Origin: Flavobacteriales bacterium UBA2040
GTDB taxonomy: Bacteria; Bacteroidota; Bacteroidia; Flavobacteriales_D; Crocinitomicaceae
NCBI GenBank assembly: GCA_002332715.1
Contig: DDBE01000181.1
Span: 1-31,795 of the forward strand
Direction: 5' to 3'
DNA length: 31,795 nt
Below are positions 23,441-31,753 of the stretch, in pieces. The notes under the pieces are model-generated. The model saw only the letters and a program-made list of their open reading frames with translations, searched no databases and was not told the DNA's origin. Within the stretch, counting starts at the first letter, position 1; each line of letters opens with the position of its first letter. Made by a program: the position numbers and the translations under genes.

Positions 23441-24820
23441 ATGCGATTAAAACGTCTTCTTGCCTCGCTATTTTTCCTTGTCACGATTTGGACGTTATTC
23501 CTATTTGGCCGTTTTTTTGCCGTCGACAAACCCATAAAAAATCTAACGCACTTGCCTGAAAATGCAATTTTCGCTATGCGCCTAGATGGTTCGGCAGCAT
23601 TAAAAAGCACCTTGTTTTCTGTATTACTTGAAGCGAATGACCCTGAGGTGATCAAAGTGATTAACGAACAAATCAACAAGAAATGGAAAACAAAAGGGGT
23701 GAGTAAAAGTTTAGGTATTGACTTTTTATCAGATATAGTTGTCTATGTTTTTCCTTTCGAAGGAGAGCAGATGATGGGTATGAGTTATAATTTGATACGT
23801 CCAGATTTGATGCGCAAGAATGCACCACGAGCGCTCGATTCAAACCAATGCTACTCAATTAATGAAAACATTGGCGTTGTTTTGACCTACCTCGGGAAGA
23901 AAAAATTCAATTTCGAGAAAAAGGGACGTGCGATTAAAATGGCTCAACAAATTGCTTTCACACCGATAAAAGGAGACTTGGCAGGAAAAATTGCTCAAAA
24001 AGAAACAACAAAACTCGTTCAATTGACAAGTAGAGGAATGCTATACGGATCTTCGACTTTGTTTACGCGAACTGATGTTGACCTTACGCTTAAAAAGCAC
24101 GCAATGGTCTTAACGGGCCAGCTCATTAAGAACTTTGGAATAAAAGATGTTTTCTTGAATAAAAATTACACTTTGACCCCGTCCGGAATGCATTTTTATA
24201 CGACACTCATCCCGAAAAGCATACAGGATTCCTTGCATAATATTTTGAAATCGAAAAGATTGTTGATTCCTGAAATAGAAGCTATTGCAATGAATTATCG
24301 TGGAATGCGGATAAATAACCCAAATGGTGTCTTAATCAATTCTCCCGATTTAGATTTGGTAATTAATTTTAGAGATTCGGTTAATTTTATTGCTGTTCTG
24401 AAAAAAAGTAATTTATTAAAAGAGTTCCATTTCGAGTTTAAATCGGCAAATGTCATCACCAATGGAATAAAAGATTTCTACATAACGAAAATTGATCCTC
24501 AAACCTATCTTTTTAGTTCAGAAAAGAATACGAAAACGAAGATGAATCCCCAAAGCAGCCTCCTGAAATTGGATGGAAATCTTACAAACTTTACCAATAT
24601 CACCGGCAACAAGTGGTTTATGACCTTCTTGAATGGATTGCCTATCTATTTCAATTCGAAATCATTCTTCTCGAAAACGAAAAATGTTCGCGTCACGGTC
24701 ACAAATGCTGATGCCAAAAAAGCTACACTTGAAGGTCGACTTGATTTTAAGGAGGAATATTCACCTATGAATGAAATCTTCAAGTATGCTGTTCAAAGCA
24801 ATATTATCCGATTGAAGTAA
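23441..24820 (+). CDS. Unrecognised membrane-anchored protein (459 aa)
   Basis: An N-terminal hydrophobic helix at about 6-26 (LLASLFFLVTIWTLFLFGRF), preceded by Arg/Lys, acts as a signal anchor or uncleaved signal. The remaining 430 residues are predicted to lie outside the cytoplasm and are rich in Lys, Asn and alternating strands. Segments such as LPENAIFAMRLDGSAALKST and FLSDIVVYVFPFEGEQ suggest a two-layer alpha/beta body of the sort seen in Bacteroidota surface or periplasmic proteins, but I recognise no family and no catalytic motif. Its last 17 bp overlap the 3' end of the metal-receptor gene on the other strand. No lipobox is seen. Confidence 0.75.
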   Translation: MRLKRLLASLFFLVTIWTLFLFGRFFAVDKPIKNLTHLPENAIFAMRLDGSAALKSTLFSVLLEANDPEVIKVINEQINKKWKTKGVSKSLGIDFLSDIVVYVFPFEGEQMMGMSYNLIRPDLMRKNAPRALDSNQCYSINENIGVVLTYLGKKKFNFEKKGRAIKMAQQIAFTPIKGDLAGKIAQKETTKLVQLTSRGMLYGSSTLFTRTDVDLTLKKHAMVLTGQLIKNFGIKDVFLNKNYTLTPSGMHFYTTLIPKSIQDSLHNILKSKRLLIPEIEAIAMNYRGMRINNPNGVLINSPDLDLVINFRDSVNFIAVLKKSNLLKEFHFEFKSANVITNGIKDFYITKIDPQTYLFSSEKNTKTKMNPQSSLLKLDGNLTNFTNITGNKWFMTFLNGLPIYFNSKSFFSKTKNVRVTVTNADAKKATLEGRLDFKEEYSPMNEIFKYAVQSNIIRLK

Positions 24821-25571
24821 GCAGTTGTTGAAAATAGTCGGGTGCTTTCAATAAGCGCGAACCATACCACGAAAACATTTCCCCATCGACTAATAGGACT
24901 TTTGCATTTGGAAATTTCAGTTGCATTTCATTCAAGTCTTGCTCTTTGAATGGATAGGGTTCAGAACTGAGGAGAATGACATCAATCTCAACATTCACCT
25001 CATCTAACAAAGGATAGCGACTGCCCGATGCCCGATTTTTAAATCCGCATTTTTGCAACATATCTGAAATAAAAGTATCCGTTCCAGCCAGCATCCAAGG
25101 ATCTTTCCAAATGAAATAAAGAGCGGATTTCTTAGGTTGAAGCGCTAAACGGTCAAATTCACCTTGAATCTGTTCTACCATGATTTTGGCTTGTTCTTCT
25201 TTGCCGACGATTTTCCCTAATTCAATCATCATGTCAAAAGCATCTTTCAAAGTCTTGATGTCGCTCATCCAAATGGGAGCAAGATCCTTTAATTCATCGA
25301 TATTTGTTTGATCGTTTTCTTCTTTGTTGCCGATAATTAGATCGGGTTTCAATTCAGCAACGCGACTATACTTCGCATTTTTAGTGCCGCCCACGCGAGT
25401 TTTGTTTCGAAACCATTCTTTAGGATGTACACAAAACTTAGTAATACCGACAACTTCGGCATCCAGACCAAGATGATATAGAAATTCTGTTTGTGATGGA
25501 ACCAAAGAAACGATACGCCGAACAGGAGTTTTAATCTCCAATTCCCGTCCCATTTGATCCGTTACCTTCAT
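24804..25571 (-). CDS. BtuF-like helical-backbone metal receptor without signal peptide
   Basis: The 255-residue product matches the TroA/BtuF substrate-binding fold: RRIVSLVPSQTEFLYHLGLD, EVVGITKFCVHPKEW, VGGTKNAKYSRVAELKPDLI, then a long backbone helix at about 105-150 (DAFDMMIELGKIVGKEEQAK), and SALYFIWKDPWMLAGTDTFI opening the second lobe. Such proteins bind cobalamin, haem or siderophores outside the inner membrane, but this one starts at MKVTDQMGRELEI with no signal peptide and no lipobox. The ATG at 25571 directly follows the stop of the cysteine synthase gene, so an upstream-lost signal peptide is unlikely. It may act in the cytoplasm (inference). No permease or ATPase gene is nearby. 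Confidence 0.88.
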   Translation of the reverse strand: MKVTDQMGRELEIKTPVRRIVSLVPSQTEFLYHLGLDAEVVGITKFCVHPKEWFRNKTRVGGTKNAKYSRVAELKPDLIIGNKEENDQTNIDELKDLAPIWMSDIKTLKDAFDMMIELGKIVGKEEQAKIMVEQIQGEFDRLALQPKKSALYFIWKDPWMLAGTDTFISDMLQKCGFKNRASGSRYPLLDEVNVEIDVILLSSEPYPFKEQDLNEMQLKFPNAKVLLVDGEMFSWYGSRLLKAPDYFQQLLTSIG

Positions 25572-26933
25572 TTAAGCCAAAGAAGAGATGATGTCGTACT
25601 TCGTGACAATATGGAATTTTCCATCCACCATTTCTACCAAAGCGGCCGGCGTTTGTTTGTTGATCAGTTTCGAAACTTCTTCGATACTTGCCGACTCTTT
25701 CACAATAGGAAATGGAGCTTGCATGATAGATGAAATTGGCGCGTCAATTACACTTGGATTGTCTACCAATAAATGATAAACATGATTATCATCTATCGAA
25801 CCTACGAACTTATTGTCTTTCATTACTGGGATTTGTGAAATACCAAATTTTCGCATGGCAGCGACAGCGTGAGAAACCAATTCTTCACCAAACAAGGTAA
25901 CCAAAGGTTGATCTTCGTGCACTTTTATTAATTCTGAAGCCGTTTTGAATTCCTCTTCCAAGAAACCTCTTTCGCGCATCCAATCATCGTTGAATATCTT
26001 CCCAACGTATCGACTTCCGTGATCGTGAAACAAGACAACAACTACATCGTCTGGTTTGAACATGTCCTTCATTTGAAGAATGCCTTTTATTGCTGAACCA
26101 GCCGAGTTACCAACAAAGATTCCTTCTTCACGTGCAATTTTACGTGTGTAAACGGCTGCATCCTTATCCGTCACTTTTTCGAAATGATCAATTACGTCAA
26201 AATCAACATTTTCGGGTAAAATATCTTCACCAATTCCCTCTGTGATATAGGGATAAATTTCGTTTTCATCGAAAATACCGGTTTCCTTGTACTTTTTAAA
26301 TACTGAACCATAGGTGTCGATTCCTAAAATTTTGATGTTGGGGTTCTTCTCTTTTAAATATTTTCCAACGCCTGAAATTGTCCCTCCTGTTCCAACTCCA
26401 ACTACGAAATGGGTTATTTTTCCTTCAGTTTGTTCCCAAATTTCAGGTCCAGTCGATTCGTAATGTGCAAGTGCGTTCGATGGATTGTCATATTGATTCA
26501 CGTACCATGAATTTGGAATTTCTTTCGCCAATCGTTTTGAAACGCTGTAGTATGAGCGAGGATCAGTTGGGTCTACAGCTGTGGGACAAACTACAACTTC
26601 GGCTCCAACAGCACGAAGAATATCCATTTTTTCTTTGGATTGCTTGTCGTTCAATACACAAACTAATTTGTACCCTTTAATGATAGCTCCAAGTGCCAAG
26701 CCCATTCCTGTGTTTCCAGAAGTTCCTTCAATAATAGTTCCACCTGGCTTCAAACGTCCGTCGGCTTCTGCATCTTCAATCATTTTAATCGCCATACGAT
26801 CCTTTACAGAATTTCCGGGATTTGTCGTTTCAACTTTGGCCAAAACCAATGCTGGAATGTCTTTTGTCAATTTATTGATGCGCACCAAAGGTGTATTTCC
26901 GATGGTTCCGAGGATATTATTGTGAAATTTCAT
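25572..26933 (-). CDS. Cysteine synthase / cystathionine beta-synthase with C-terminal CBS domains
   Basis: The 453-residue cytoplasmic enzyme has a PLP domain of about 325 residues: NILGTIGNTPLVRIN, TTNPGNSVKDRMAIKMIEDA with the PLP lysine at 44, EGTSGNTGMGLALG (substrate loop) and VGVGTGGTISGVGKYLKE (phosphate loop). Two CBS domains follow at about 330-453 (MRKFGISQIPVMKDNKFVG and SIMQAPFPIV, then AALVEMVDGKFHIVTKYDI). The layout is that of bacterial cystathionine beta-synthase; the PLP domain alone cannot separate it from O-acetylserine sulfhydrylase, so either cysteine or cystathionine formation is possible. The CBS pair probably senses a nucleotide such as SAM or AMP. The receptor gene follows with no gap. 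Confidence 0.93.
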   Translation of the reverse strand: MKFHNNILGTIGNTPLVRINKLTKDIPALVLAKVETTNPGNSVKDRMAIKMIEDAEADGRLKPGGTIIEGTSGNTGMGLALGAIIKGYKLVCVLNDKQSKEKMDILRAVGAEVVVCPTAVDPTDPRSYYSVSKRLAKEIPNSWYVNQYDNPSNALAHYESTGPEIWEQTEGKITHFVVGVGTGGTISGVGKYLKEKNPNIKILGIDTYGSVFKKYKETGIFDENEIYPYITEGIGEDILPENVDFDVIDHFEKVTDKDAAVYTRKIAREEGIFVGNSAGSAIKGILQMKDMFKPDDVVVVLFHDHGSRYVGKIFNDDWMRERGFLEEEFKTASELIKVHEDQPLVTLFGEELVSHAVAAMRKFGISQIPVMKDNKFVGSIDDNHVYHLLVDNPSVIDAPISSIMQAPFPIVKESASIEEVSKLINKQTPAALVEMVDGKFHIVTKYDIISSLA

Positions 26934-26950
26934 TCGATATAATTTGAGTG

Positions 26951-26982
26951 CAAAGGTATTGGTTTAATGGACAATTGACAAT
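26951..26982 (-). promoter_or_regulatory. Promoter for the cysteine synthase gene
   Basis: On the minus strand TACCTTTG (26958-26951) is a perfect -7 box (TAnnTTTG). ATTG (26982-26979) is a one-mismatch -33 box 20 bases upstream. The ATG at 26933 follows about 17 bases after the box, leaving a leader of roughly 12 nt. Confidence 0.65.
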
Positions 26983-27195
26983 TTAGAATGAATAAATATC
27001 GGTTTATCAATGGTTTTTTACCGACGTGTATTGATGTAATTGAAGGATTAGATTGGTGATTTATTTTGGCGGGATGGTTTTTGTAGTTATTGAGATATGA
27101 CGTGAACAGAATTTGGTTCTGGGGAAGGCGTTGATTCTGAATGTGAACATTACATTTTGATAATCAATAGTGTTTCGAAATATTTAAAAGTTTGA

Positions 27196-27231
27196 AATAT
27201 TAAAATTCGAAAAGTTTTGAATTTTAATATT
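27196..27231. terminator. AT-rich inverted repeat downstream of dinB, possible terminator
   Basis: AATATTAAAATTC (27196-27208) and GAATTTTAATATT (27219-27231) form a perfect 13-bp stem with a 10-base loop; an outer A-T pair (27195/27232) extends it. It begins about 35 bp past the dinB stop. The stem has a single G-C pair and there is no clear run of T beyond either arm, so it may be a weak terminator, an mRNA 3'-end stabiliser or a protein site. Confidence 0.45.
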
Positions 27232-27265
27232 TTCGAATTTTGGTAGCTTGATCTACTTTGAAAAA

Positions 27266-28336
27266 TTAAAAATGCAGCGTCAATTGTGTCTCCACCATCG
27301 GCTTCACTTCCAACTTGTCGAACGAACTCAAAGAATACCCTATCAAACGTACCGGGTTTTCCAAAGGCAACATGTCGTTGTACAATTCCACAGCAATTTC
27401 CATCAAGTCCTTTTCAGAATCTATTTCAGTTTCCACTGTTTTACTGCGCGACAAGGTCTGAAAATTCGCGAATCGAATCTTTAAACTCAAGGTTCTCCCC
27501 TTTTTATCCGTTTTTTCTTGTCGTGACCAAAGCGTTTTCAGCAAGCGCTTAGCTTCTTCCCAAAGCAATAAATCATCCGAAATATTTTCTTGAAAAGTGT
27601 TTTCTACTCCAACCGATTTTCGTTCGTGCTCCGATCGAACTTCTCGATTGTCTATCCCGCGCGCAATCTTAAAAAAGAATCCACCTGACTTCCAGAAGTA
27701 TTTCGTCAATTCTTCTTCCGAAAAAGCCAACAAATCTTTGCCTTTAAAAATCCCAATTTCCTTCATTCGTTCGGCTGTAGCCTTTCCTACCCCGTGAAAC
27801 TTATGAATCGTCAATTGTTCAACATACGCTTTACCTTCATCAGGTGTGATTACAAAAAGTCCGTTCGGTTTATCTTCGTCTGAGGCCAATTTGGCCAAAA
27901 ATTTATTGTATGAAACTCCAGCTGAAGCACGAAGATTCGTCACATTGAAAATATCTGTTTTAATCGACTGGGCGAGGAAAGTGGCCGAATTCATGCGCAT
28001 TTTGTTCTCGGTAATGTCCAAATAGGCTTCATCCAATGACAAAGGTTCGATTATATCTGTGTATTGCTGAAAAACAGCTCGAATTTGATTGGACACTTTT
28101 TTATATTCCTCAAATCTAGGTCGAACAAAGATCAATTCTGGACAAAGCTCTTTGGCACGTTGACCATTCATTGCAGAGCGAACACCAAATTTTCGAGCTT
28201 CGTAACTTGCGGCAGCTACGACACCTCTTTCTCCACCACCGCTTACTGCAACAGGCTTACCCTTAAGTTCTGGATTGTCTCGTTGCTCGACAGAAGCATA
28301 AAAGGCATCCATGTCGATATGTATGATTTTTCTCAA
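27266..28336 (-). CDS. dinB: DNA polymerase IV (Y-family), TTG start
   Basis: DinB is a low-fidelity polymerase that copies past damaged bases. The 356-residue product has the family start RKIIHIDMDAFYASVEQRD with the metal-binding Asp8, the nucleotide-gate region VVAAASYEARKFGVRSAMN, the catalytic SLDEAYLDIT (Asp/Glu about 103-104), and the thumb HhH FHGVGKATAERM at about 180. A little-finger domain follows and the end MVETQLTLHF resembles a clamp-binding tail (weak). The start is TTG: an in-frame stop lies 7 bases upstream, and the first ATG (residue 9) would remove Asp8. It begins 11 bp after the terC-family stop, so the two are probably co-transcribed. Confidence 0.95.
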   Translation of the reverse strand: MRKIIHIDMDAFYASVEQRDNPELKGKPVAVSGGGERGVVAAASYEARKFGVRSAMNGQRAKELCPELIFVRPRFEEYKKVSNQIRAVFQQYTDIIEPLSLDEAYLDITENKMRMNSATFLAQSIKTDIFNVTNLRASAGVSYNKFLAKLASDEDKPNGLFVITPDEGKAYVEQLTIHKFHGVGKATAERMKEIGIFKGKDLLAFSEEELTKYFWKSGGFFFKIARGIDNREVRSEHERKSVGVENTFQENISDDLLLWEEAKRLLKTLWSRQEKTDKKGRTLSLKIRFANFQTLSRSKTVETEIDSEKDLMEIAVELYNDMLPLENPVRLIGYSLSSFDKLEVKPMVETQLTLHF

Positions 28337-28347
28337 ATCGATTTACC

Positions 28348-29292
28348 TTAAGCTTTCTCGTGTCTTGCCATGTAAATTGAAAAAACTACTCCACCTACCA
28401 GAAGCCCCAAAATGGTACAGAGACTAACTGGTGTAGATATCTTAACGAAATGAACCAACAACATCTTTATTCCAACAAATAGCAATACACCAATCAATGC
28501 ATACTTCATGTAATGGAATTTATGCATCATTCCAGCTAGAAAAAAGTAAAGACTTCTCAATCCAAGAATGGCAAATATATTTGAGGTAAAGACGATAAAT
28601 GGGTCTTCAGTAATGGAAAAAATAGCTGGTATGGAATCCACTGCGAAGATGATATCCGAGAATTCTACAACAATCAAAGCGGCGAAAAAAGCTGTTGCAA
28701 CACGTTTACCGTTCTGAATAACAAAGTAACGACCATCCCGAATTGTCCAATCAATTTTGAAAACTTTCGCCAACATACGCACTGCAATACTCTCCTTAAA
28801 ATCTTCGCTTTCCTCTTTTTCGAAAATTATTTTTATAGCTGAATAAATAAGAATACCACCGAATACATAGGTAATCCATTCAAAATTTCGAATTAGAGCT
28901 GCACCTACCATTATCATTATCAAACGGAAAACGACGGCTCCAATAATTCCCCAAAACAAAATATTATGTTGGTACTTCCCTTCTATTTTAAAAAATTTAA
29001 AGACGAGAGCGATAACAAAAATATTGTCCAAACTCAAAGACTCCTCAATTAAATAACCAGTATAGTAATCGAGCATGGCTTGTCCAGGCGGTGTATCTAG
29101 TTTGTTAATTTCAAACCAATTGACATCATAAATCCAATAAACGACTATTCCAAAGAGAAGCGCCAATATGACCCAGATGGATGTCCACTTCAATGACTCC
29201 ATCATGGAAACCGTCTGATTTTCTTTGTGAAAAACTCCTAAATCGAGAGCAAGAAGTGCGAAAACAAGAATAAAAAATAAAATCCAAATCAT
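28348..29292 (-). CDS. TerC/Alx family integral membrane protein
   Basis: With the ATG at 29292 the product is 314 residues; the only farther start is a TTG at 29325 that lies within the probable -7 box. About nine membrane helices are visible. The family signatures are present: MLDYYTGYLIEESLSLDNIF (acidic helix) and VVEFSDIIFAVDSIPAIFSI, then DPFIVFTSNIFAILGLRSLY. The arrangement closely follows E. coli Alx, a member of a family implicated in manganese export and pH response; I infer a metal-ion transport role. A hydrophilic loop of about 40 residues (EKEESEDFKESIAVRML) lies on the cytoplasmic side. No yybP-ykoY riboswitch could be identified in the short leader. dinB follows after 11 bp. 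Confidence 0.93.
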   Translation of the reverse strand: MIWILFFILVFALLALDLGVFHKENQTVSMMESLKWTSIWVILALLFGIVVYWIYDVNWFEINKLDTPPGQAMLDYYTGYLIEESLSLDNIFVIALVFKFFKIEGKYQHNILFWGIIGAVVFRLIMIMVGAALIRNFEWITYVFGGILIYSAIKIIFEKEESEDFKESIAVRMLAKVFKIDWTIRDGRYFVIQNGKRVATAFFAALIVVEFSDIIFAVDSIPAIFSITEDPFIVFTSNIFAILGLRSLYFFLAGMMHKFHYMKYALIGVLLFVGIKMLLVHFVKISTPVSLCTILGLLVGGVVFSIYMARHEKA

Positions 29293-29322
29293 GGGAAACG
29301 AGCTCTTCTGAACATAAGTATT

Positions 29323-29330
29323 CAAATATA
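29323..29330 (-). promoter_or_regulatory. -7 box for the terC-family gene
   Basis: The minus strand reads TATATTTG, a perfect match to TAnnTTTG, 30 bases ahead of the ATG at 29292. The predicted leader is about 25 nt. No -33 element is clear. The 105-bp divergent gap to uvrB also holds TATTTTTA at 29372-29379 on the plus strand, a one-mismatch -7 box for uvrB. Confidence 0.5.
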
Positions 29331-29397
29331 ATTAAACTCCATTGTTAATCGCTGAAAGCATGAATTATTCCTATTTTTACGCTTCAATAAATTTAGC

Positions 29398-31428
29398 ATG
29401 GAGTTCCAATTACAATCAGACTTTGAACCAACCGGAGATCAACCGGAAGCAATTAAAAGTTTGGTACAAGGAATTAATGACGGTGCTTTCGCCCAAACGC
29501 TCCTAGGAGTGACAGGATCTGGAAAAACCTTTACCATGGCAAACGTCATCAAAGAAGCTGGAAAACCCACTTTGGTGCTGAGTCACAACAAAACTTTGGC
29601 GGCGCAATTGTATGGAGAATTCAAGCAGTTTTTTCCTGAAAATTCGGTTGAATACTTCGTTTCTTATTACGATTATTACCAACCGGAAGCCTATTTGCCC
29701 GTTACTGGCACCTATATCGAAAAGGATCTTCAGATCAACGACGAGCTAGAAAAACTCAGACTTTCAACAACCTCTGCCCTTCTTTCGGGTCGAAGAGATG
29801 TCATTGTTGTTTCATCTGTGTCGTGTATTTATGGTATTGGGAATCCGAATGAGTTTGCTAAAAGTGTCATGCCGATTCACGTAGGACAAACTATTCCTCG
29901 AAATAAGTTCCTACTCCGATTGGTCGAAAACTTGTACTCACGCTCTGTAAATGACTTTACGAGAGGTCAATTTCGCGTAAAAGGCGATACCATCGATATC
30001 TATTTGGCCTACGCAGATTATGCCCTTCGAGTTGAATTTTGGGGAGATGAAATTGAAAAAATATCGACGATTGACCCTTTGAATAATAGCACTTTGGAGG
30101 TATTGAATGAAATTAATATTTATCCAGCCAATATTTTCGTTAGTAGTCCAGAAACAACTAGAAACGCCATAGATGCAATTACCATCGACTTAGGTAAGCA
30201 ATTCGATGCTTTCAACAACGAAGGCAAACACGAAGAGGCCAATCGTTTAAAGGAAAGAACCGAATACGATTTAGAAATGATGCGAGAATTAGGCTACTGT
30301 TCTGGCATTGAAAATTATTCGCGATACTTCGATCAAAGAGAACCGGGAACACGACCTTTTTGCTTGTTGGACTACTTCCCAGATGACTATTTAATGGTGA
30401 TTGACGAAAGCCACGTGACCTTGCCTCAAATCAAAGCGATGTATGGTGGTGACCGTTCGCGGAAAATAAATTTAGTCGATTATGGCTTTAGGATCCAGGC
30501 AGCAATGGACAACAGACCTTTGAAATTTGAGGAGTTTGAGCAGTTGTTGAATCAAATTGTATACGTTTCTGCTACTCCAGCCGACTATGAATTAGAGCGC
30601 TCGGAAGGAATTATAGTTGAACAGGTTATTCGTCCTACTGGACTTTTGGACCCAATTATAGAAGTTCGACCAAGTTTGAATCAGATTGATGATTTGATAA
30701 ATGAAATTCAAATTCGAGTTGAGAAAAGTGAACGAACTCTCGTGACGACTCTGACCAAGCGAATGGCGGAAGAATTACAGAAATATCTGGATAAATTGGG
30801 GATTCTTTGTCGATACATTCATAGTGATATTGATACGATAGAACGAGTCGAAATATTACGTCAACTTCGTTTGGGGACATTTGATGTTTTGATAGGCGTT
30901 AATCTACTTCGTGAAGGATTGGATTTACCAGAAGTTTCCTTGGTCGCAATCATAGATGCAGATAAAGAAGGATTTTTACGAAGCACGCGAGCATTGGTTC
31001 AAACGGTTGGTCGTGCCGCTCGTAACGTCGATGGACGCGTCATTATGTACGCCGATAAAATGACGGATTCCATGAAACAAACTATGGAAGAAACGGAACG
31101 CAGAAGGGAAATCCAACATGCGTATAATGTTGAACACAATATGGTTCCAACAGCCTTGAACAAGTCAAAAGAACGAATCATGGAATCCACAAAAGTGGCA
31201 GATGGTGATTCAGCAACTAAGATATTGAAACGCGAATACGATCAACAAGAAGAAAATATCCAAATGGCAGCCGAGCATCAAGGCAGTTACGAAGATCAAG
31301 ATAAATTGACGAAAATGATAAAAGCAACGAAAAAAGCGATGGAAGCTTCTGCCAAAAACCTCGATTTTATTGAAGCTGCAAGACTTAGAGATGAATTATT
31401 TGAATTACAAAAACATGTTGAAAAATGA
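29398..31428 (+). CDS. uvrB: Excinuclease ABC subunit B
   Basis: UvrB is the damage-verifying helicase of nucleotide excision repair; it receives DNA from UvrA and recruits UvrC. The 676-residue product is full length. Motifs in order: LGVTGSGKTFTMANVI (Walker A, Lys43), the beta-hairpin that clamps DNA (FVSYYDYYQPEAYLP, about 90-104), MVIDESHVTLPQI (DExH box, about 336), YVSATPADYE (motif III), LIGVNLLREGLDLPEV and TRALVQTVGRAARN (motifs V and VI), and the C-terminal UVR motif (about 640-672; NLDFIEAARLRDELFELQKH) that contacts UvrC. The stop overlaps the next start as ATGA. It is divergent from the terC-dinB pair. Confidence 0.98.
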   Translation: MEFQLQSDFEPTGDQPEAIKSLVQGINDGAFAQTLLGVTGSGKTFTMANVIKEAGKPTLVLSHNKTLAAQLYGEFKQFFPENSVEYFVSYYDYYQPEAYLPVTGTYIEKDLQINDELEKLRLSTTSALLSGRRDVIVVSSVSCIYGIGNPNEFAKSVMPIHVGQTIPRNKFLLRLVENLYSRSVNDFTRGQFRVKGDTIDIYLAYADYALRVEFWGDEIEKISTIDPLNNSTLEVLNEINIYPANIFVSSPETTRNAIDAITIDLGKQFDAFNNEGKHEEANRLKERTEYDLEMMRELGYCSGIENYSRYFDQREPGTRPFCLLDYFPDDYLMVIDESHVTLPQIKAMYGGDRSRKINLVDYGFRIQAAMDNRPLKFEEFEQLLNQIVYVSATPADYELERSEGIIVEQVIRPTGLLDPIIEVRPSLNQIDDLINEIQIRVEKSERTLVTTLTKRMAEELQKYLDKLGILCRYIHSDIDTIERVEILRQLRLGTFDVLIGVNLLREGLDLPEVSLVAIIDADKEGFLRSTRALVQTVGRAARNVDGRVIMYADKMTDSMKQTMEETERRREIQHAYNVEHNMVPTALNKSKERIMESTKVADGDSATKILKREYDQQEENIQMAAEHQGSYEDQDKLTKMIKATKKAMEASAKNLDFIEAARLRDELFELQKHVEK

Positions 31429-31736
31429 ATTTTAAAACAGTACTCTCCCAATTCCGAGCAATCGCCATGCTTGAAGGAATTTCATATTTAATGCTAGGAA
31501 TCACCATGGCTTTGAAATATGGATTTGAAATGGGATTACCCAATAAAATTGTTGGATATGCTCACGGATTGCTTTTCATTCTCTATTTGGTGTGGCTGTA
31601 TTTGAATTTCATTGACCGAAAATGGAGCTTGGGCAAAGTTTTTCTACTCTTTTTAGCTTCCATAATTCCGTTTGGAACTTTTTGGGCCGATAAAAACATT
31701 CTCGCCAAAGAAACTGAGAATAAGCAAAGCATTTAA
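31425..31736 (+). CDS. DUF3817 family small membrane protein
   Basis: The 103-residue product has three hydrophobic helices and the DUF3817 pattern: QFRAIAMLEGISYLMLGITM at the N-terminus, GYAHGLLFILYLVWLY in the middle (His in the second helix) and LASIIPFGTFWADK near the end. The function of the family is not known; it is sometimes described as an integral membrane protein. It starts inside the uvrB stop (ATGA overlap), so translation is probably coupled. No link to DNA repair is implied by the sequence itself. Confidence 0.9.
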   Translation: MNFKTVLSQFRAIAMLEGISYLMLGITMALKYGFEMGLPNKIVGYAHGLLFILYLVWLYLNFIDRKWSLGKVFLLFLASIIPFGTFWADKNILAKETENKQSI

Positions 31737-31739
31737 TCA

Positions 31740-31747
31740 TAACTTTG
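31740..31747 (+). promoter_or_regulatory. -7 box near the right edge
   Basis: TAACTTTG is a perfect TAnnTTTG match starting three bases after the DUF3817 stop. The ATG at 31754 lies seven bases after the box, predicting a very short or absent leader. No clear -33 element is visible upstream. Confidence 0.45.
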
Positions 31748-31753
31748 TCGCGC

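Larger units (their letters stand above)
26934..27265. other. 332-bp intergenic region between cysteine synthase and dinB
   Basis: It holds the cysteine synthase promoter at its left end and an AT-rich inverted repeat at its right end, just past the dinB stop. The middle (about 26985-27190) shows no open frame of useful length, no tRNA fold and no recognisable repeat element. It is the largest gap in the window. Confidence 0.6.

Noticed and set aside
26941..27190. Possible small gene, tRNA or mobile-element remnant in the largest gap
   Set aside because: No frame with a plausible start, no cloverleaf and no terminal inverted repeats were found by eye.
29293..29325. TTG start for the terC-family gene
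   Set aside because: It lies within a perfect -7 promoter box, and the ATG at 29292 aligns with the Alx start.
29293..29397. yybP-ykoY manganese riboswitch upstream of the terC-family gene
   Set aside because: The predicted leader is only about 25 nt, too short for this riboswitch.
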